Origin: Myroides sp. JBRI-B21084 | GTDB lineage: Bacteria > Bacteroidota > Bacteroidia > Flavobacteriales > Flavobacteriaceae | DNA length: 64,000 nt | Assembly (NCBI RefSeq): GCF_030545015.1 | Contig: NZ_CP120653.1 | Coordinates: 434,001 to 498,000 of the forward strand | Reading direction: 5' to 3' | Part shown: positions 60,801 to 64,000 of the stretch, piece after piece | Numbering within the stretch: position 1 is the first letter of the stretch | Layout: every line of letters starts with the position of its first letter | Position numbers and translations under genes: made by a program | Notes under the pieces: generated by a model | Databases searched by the model: none | Told to the model about the DNA's origin: nothing | Seen by the model: only the letters and a program-made list of their open reading frames with translations

Positions 60801-62961
60801 TACACATACCGTAACAGTAACCGATGCAAACGGTTGTACAGCAACAGCAAGTTTTGTGATAGAACAGCCGATACCTTTAATGATTGATTCTGTATCACAA
60901 ACAAATGTAAAATGTAATGGAGCTACCGATGGAACAGCAACAGTTGTAGCAATAGGGGGTAATGCACCTTATACCTATCTTTGGGCACCAAGTGGTGGTA
61001 CTGCAGCAACAGCAACAGGTTTAGCAGCAGGTACATACACAGTTGAAGTAAAAGATATAACAAATAACATTATATCACAAAGTTTTACCATAACACAGCC
61101 AGATGCAATAGTAGTTAGTGTTTCAGGAAAAACCGATGTAAAATGTAACGGTGGAGCAAACGGAACAGCAACTATAGCAGTAAACGGTGGTACGGCTCCA
61201 TTTACCTACGTATGGTCACATGGTGTAACAACAACCAATCCAACCTTAAGCAATTTAGTAGCTGGAACGTATGATGTTACCATTACCGATTATTATGGCT
61301 GTACATCAACAACACCAGCAAATGTTGTCATAACACAACCAACAGTGTTAGCAGTTTCATCGTCATCTTCAACAGATATTACATGTTATGGACAAAACAA
61401 CGGAACGGCAACAGTAACAGCAACAGGTGGAACTGAACCATATAGCTATATTTGGAGTAACGGCCAAAGTGGACCATCAGTTAGTAACTTAACCAAAGGC
61501 ACATATGTTGTAACTATAGCCGATGCAAACAACTGTAGCGTAACACAAAGTTTTACCATAGCAGAGCCTGCATATGTATTAGCACCAACAGCAGCAAATC
61601 AAAGTTTCTGTGTAGGACAAAATGCAACATTAGCCGATATAGTAATATCAGGCAGTAACATAAAATGGTACAGTGCAGTAACAGGTGGCGTAATGTTACC
61701 AGCAACAACTGTATTAACTAACGCAACAACATACTACGCAACACAAACCGTAGGTGTATGTGAAAGTTCAATAAGAACAGCAGTTCAAATTACGTTAAAC
61801 CAAGGAACGCCATTAACAACCACACAATTAAGTGTTTGTAGCAATACACGTATCCAAAACGTAACATTAAACGGATTTAACTATACACAGTTAAAATGGT
61901 ACAGCAGCGCAACAAGTACTACACAGTTAGCATCAAGCTTATTGTTAGGAACAGGAACGTACTATGTAAGTACGGTAACAGGTGCATGTGAATCTGCACG
62001 TCAAGCAATACAAGTAACAGTAGCTGCAGTAGTGCCAGCGCCTGTAGCAGCTGCACAAACAGTTTGTTCGTTAGCAACCTTGAATGATTTAGTGGTACAA
62101 AAAGATCCATCGGCAAGCTTAAATTGGTATAGCTCGTCAACATCAATGGTTCCATTAAATCCAACAATGCAAGTGTCAACAGGAATTTATTATGTACAAC
62201 AAGTGCTAGGAAACTGTGAATCGGTAAAAGTACCCGTATCGGTACAAGTGGTAAATGCAGCACAACCAACCATGACATCGTTAACGGTATGTGAAGGTAA
62301 AACCATTGCCGATTTAAACACAGCCAACGATACGTATGTTTGGTATGTAGATAATACAACTGCAACACCACTACCAAATACATTTGTAATAACATCGGGT
62401 AGTTACTATATAGCACGCGAAAGTATGGGATGTATATCAGCACGCACAAACGTAGCAGTAAATGTAGGCGCAGTGCCATCAAGTCCAACAGGACAAGCAA
62501 CACAGTATTTCCCATTCCCAGCAAAAGTATCAGATTTATTAATGAATCAACCAGGAGTAAAATGGTATTCAACAATAAATGATGCCGTTGCAATGGTAAA
62601 CGAATTGCTAGGAAGTACATTTTTAATGGACGGAGTAACCTACTACGGAATATTAGTAAGCCCGAATAATTGTGGAAGCGCGCCAACAGCGGTAAAAGTA
62701 ATGATTAACTTAAGCAATGCAGAACTAGATTTAGCACAGTTAAAATACTATCCAAACCCAGTTGACAGCGAATTGAACATTACATATACCGAAGAAATTA
62801 AGCGCGTAGAAGTGTTTACATTAACAGGTCAGCGTGTAATGAGCAACGAATACAATTCAAACGAAGTTAAAACAGATTTATCACGATTAAGTGCAGGAAC
62901 GTACTTAGTTAAGGTAGAAACAGCGAAAGCTTCACAGTTTATCAAAGTTGTAAAACGATAA
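57877..62961 (+). CDS. Giant T9SS-secreted adhesin, copy B of a duplicated pair
   Basis: This protein is also 1694 residues, with the signal peptide MKKITHFWAVLFVCLMSYGL then SAQ. The head (residues 22-240; YTFTQQIGTYTPNSVNATNV, then LPIGFNFVFGTGSYNQFYMS) differs from copy A and resembles the nidogen/GEVED-like beta-sandwich of other T9SS proteins. The FN3/MAM-like modules follow, then six SprB repeats (about 776-1236), five Ig-like modules and the T9SS type A signal (LKYYPNPVDSELNI to KVVKR). From about residue 590 the sequence is almost that of copy A, apart from a patch in the second and third SprB repeats. Confidence 0.92.
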   Translation: MKKITHFWAVLFVCLMSYGLSAQTSSYTFTQQIGTYTPNSVNATNVPEVEADGGYSNLALPIGFNFVFGTGSYNQFYMSSNGFISFGPVGNTITSNDLSAANGSQRPIIAPLWDDLDGKATLNSVNMSKATYELTGVAPNRVLTVEWLNWEWNYNSGEPVISFQLKLYETTNEIEFVYRQEADAVNSGSATIGINDATGSGNNTFLNLNTSMTTPSVTSTTSVKTISSKPANNQIFKFTPPACLYKGIVSVSNFSLPNATLNLSLPATTAMDFYVTDGVAPTSTTTPTGTIAVGGASLPLTGLISATKYTVYVKYTCAAINNAWVKSIDFQTPCPIFTNFFEGFESTTTGDSSNNTFPICWTYIDGVSSTNGYGYVNTSSKNNGNNGYYMYRSGTAGAAYEGNLMLVSPETANLGNGTKQLRFWAKVSSASYISTQKFEVYTMNGTSPTSTRTLVQGAIPLTTTWQEFIVPLPVTTDDYFAFSFERNGGTAYMYLDDIYYEDLASCNYPGGISSSLITQTTARVNWNLSLATSVTGYEYEVRTSGAAGSGSTGLIATGTTSATTNFVDLTGLTNGTYYTVYIRSICGTTTSSWTAFPHTFNTLCGIVDYISEGFENTITGSSTNNTYPLCWSYVDTVDTSGYGYVSTTAKNTGNNGFYTYRTNSTGTIYDGDVLLISPETNNLGNGGKRLRFWAKVSSSTYATTHKFEVYTMDGTTATSTKTLLMGSIPLSTTWQEFVVNIPVTTNDYFAFSFERSGGTSTVYLDDVVYEDIPAPTLDATSTNNVCPGGMVGTASVTVTDGAAPLTYLWSNGSTTPNISGLASGTYTITVTDVVNRSVSATVTITEPDAINSNATVTNITCNGLNNGSITLATTGGTSPYSYSWSNGATTDVISGLAVGTYSVSITDANLCVKNETFTITEPTVLVATSTSKTDVTWYGGNDGTATVTASDGTSPYTYLWSTGDTTAAVSNLVAGTHTVTVTDANGCTATASFVIEQPIPLMIDSVSQTNVKCNGATDGTATVVAIGGNAPYTYLWAPSGGTAATATGLAAGTYTVEVKDITNNIISQSFTITQPDAIVVSVSGKTDVKCNGGANGTATIAVNGGTAPFTYVWSHGVTTTNPTLSNLVAGTYDVTITDYYGCTSTTPANVVITQPTVLAVSSSSSTDITCYGQNNGTATVTATGGTEPYSYIWSNGQSGPSVSNLTKGTYVVTIADANNCSVTQSFTIAEPAYVLAPTAANQSFCVGQNATLADIVISGSNIKWYSAVTGGVMLPATTVLTNATTYYATQTVGVCESSIRTAVQITLNQGTPLTTTQLSVCSNTRIQNVTLNGFNYTQLKWYSSATSTTQLASSLLLGTGTYYVSTVTGACESARQAIQVTVAAVVPAPVAAAQTVCSLATLNDLVVQKDPSASLNWYSSSTSMVPLNPTMQVSTGIYYVQQVLGNCESVKVPVSVQVVNAAQPTMTSLTVCEGKTIADLNTANDTYVWYVDNTTATPLPNTFVITSGSYYIARESMGCISARTNVAVNVGAVPSSPTGQATQYFPFPAKVSDLLMNQPGVKWYSTINDAVAMVNELLGSTFLMDGVTYYGILVSPNNCGSAPTAVKVMINLSNAELDLAQLKYYPNPVDSELNITYTEEIKRVEVFTLTGQRVMSNEYNSNEVKTDLSRLSAGTYLVKVETAKASQFIKVVKR

Positions 62962-62985
62962 ATCAACAAATAATTTTCTTAAATA

Positions 62986-63020
62986 ATCAGGTAAATGTAT
63001 GTTTACCTGATTGTTTTTTT
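62986..63020 (+). terminator. Terminator after copy B
   Basis: This is the same 11-bp AATCAGGTAAA/TTTACCTGATT stem and T run as after copy A, followed by the same CCCTTGAT/ATTAAGGG dyad with a few changes. Confidence 0.88.
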
Positions 63021-63233
63021 ATACCCTTGATATAAATGTTAAATTATATTAAGGGTATAATTTTTTTTATACATTTATCGGGTATTTAAAATAAATAAGG
63101 AATATTGTTTAATTAATGAGTTATTTTTTGGTTGTATTGTAGCATAAAAGAGTTAAAAATGTAATAAATATTCTTATTTAAACATGTTCATTTTTTGTAT
63201 TTAATTTTTAAAATTTAAAATTTATGAAAAAAA
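63021..63233. other. Intergenic region before the last adhesin gene
   Basis: This A/T-rich stretch starts with the tail of the duplicated terminator region and then has no readable frame. I see no convincing TAnnTTTG box. Confidence 0.5.
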
Positions 63234-64000
63234 TTATTTTTCTAGTAGCACTCATTTTAAGTTTGTGTGAGATGAATGCTCAAATATCCTACTCACAAGG
63301 TTGGGAAGCTACTGGATTAAATTCTTGGACTAGTACAGGTTCCGGTACTTTTTCTCGGAGCACTACAACACCTTGCATTGGTACAGCTTCGGCAAGGGCA
63401 AACAACTATTACGGAAACACTTCGTACTTGGTTTCGCCTGCATTAACAGGAACAAATGGAGGTGATTTAACTGTATCGTTTAGTTACAAAGTAACACAGT
63501 GGAGTTCAAACACAACAGGGCAAACATTAGCAGATTTAGGAACTATTAAATTACAATGGGCTACATCTACTTCAGGTCCATGGACTAATGTTTATCAAAT
63601 AGATAATACAAACCATACTGTTTCAAGTTCTTGTGCTGTAAAATCAGCTACTTTTTCAGGATTACCATCTGCAGGAAATGTTTATATACGGTTTAATGTA
63701 ACATCTGGTTCATCTTCAGCAGATAATTATGTTTATTTTGATGATGTAACTATTTCTCAAGGCGCAGCACCTTCATGTTCAACACCAAGCGCTTTATCAG
63801 CGTCAACTATTACTTCATCAGGTGCAACTTTTAACTGGACTGCCTCTGTGAGCAATCCATCAAGTAATTATGATATTTATTGGAGCACAACAAACGTAGC
63901 ACCAACAAGTACTACAACACCATCGGCAATAAACCAAACTGCACCTTATAATGTTTCAGGTTTAACAGATAATACAACATATTATTGGTGGGTTCGTGCA
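63234..64000 (+). CDS. Secreted MAM/FN3 protein, 3' end outside the window
   Basis: This frame opens at ATG 63234 with signal peptide MKKIIFLVALILSLCEMNAQ and continues to the window edge (255 codons). A MAM-like/choice-of-anchor J module follows (YSQGWEATGLNSWTSTGSGT, SYLVSPALTGTNGGDLTVSF, SADNYVYFDDVTISQ). An FN3 domain then starts (CSTPSALSASTITSSGATFN, then WTASVSNPSSNYDIYWSTTN). It therefore belongs to the same class of secreted multi-domain proteins as the three giants before it, and probably also ends in a T9SS signal, but that end is not visible. It completes a set of at least four tandem genes of this type. Confidence 0.85.

Noticed and set aside
56660..62686. Two 255-codon minus-strand open frames (56660-57427 and 61919-62686) with nearly the same Leu-rich product
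   Set aside because: They lie antisense to the Ig-like part of the duplicated adhesins. Their similarity follows from the duplication, and their composition (Leu, His, Arg) is what the antisense of Thr/Ala/Val-rich coding gives.

Overview
The window looks like chromosomal DNA of a Bacteroidota bacterium, most likely family Flavobacteriaceae. The reasons are its high A+T content, the -7 boxes of the Bacteroidota type (TAnnTTTG) before several genes, the general lack of Shine-Dalgarno sites, DUF4270 and Flavobacterium-style lipoproteins, and giant secreted proteins with SprB repeats and type IX secretion (T9SS) C-terminal signals. I cannot assign a genus with confidence.

Region 1 (1 to about 11,370) is the unusual part: an array of small gene cassettes. 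At least thirteen genes, mostly of unknown function (short lipoproteins, secreted proteins, a WG-repeat protein, an NIF/FCP-type phosphatase, a zinc-motif protein with a nuclease-like tail), are separated by twelve related spacers of about 100 to 200 bp. Each spacer is an imperfect palindrome that starts with AAC and ends with GTT. Each gene is also bounded by a private terminal inverted repeat of about 10 to 16 bp starting GTT, shared by its own two ends but differing from its neighbours. This is the hybrid-junction signature expected of circular cassettes inserted at a GTT core, as in integrons, but the core (GTTAGC, GTTACC, GTTGGC, GTTGYG) is not a canonical attC core and no integrase is in the window. 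All cassettes read leftward except one, which is inverted together with its own downstream spacer. The array ends at 11,370, where a TAnnTTTG box sits just outside the last core and points into the array, in the position of an integron Pc promoter.

Region 2 (11,558 to about 31,200) is ordinary core genome with short operons and clear terminators: ssb, two VOC proteins, a histone-deacetylase-like protein, a HAD phosphatase with a CAT-family acetyltransferase, an APC permease, a small GNAT, a DUF2891 lipoprotein, metG, outer-membrane proteins, aspartate kinase divergent from fbp, a TerB-like protein, dCMP deaminase overlapping a C-terminal processing protease, and a DUF1801-like protein.

Region 3 (31,238 to about 40,900) holds atpD-atpC, a GT5-like domain/DUF4270/glmS operon divergent from panC-panD and a flippase-like membrane protein, then a toxin-antitoxin pair whose ParE/RelE toxin is cut short by an in-frame stop, and an XRE regulator.

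Region 4 (41,058 to the end) is surface and secretion related, with radA embedded in it: a lipoprotein with a JAMM-like C-terminal domain, a DUF6705-like protein, radA, a DUF4139 protein with a SusC-plug-like insert, and then four consecutive T9SS-type giant adhesins (the last runs off the window). The second and third giants share a recently duplicated, almost identical C-terminal two thirds but have different N-terminal heads.

I saw no rRNA, tRNA, CRISPR array or transposase gene.
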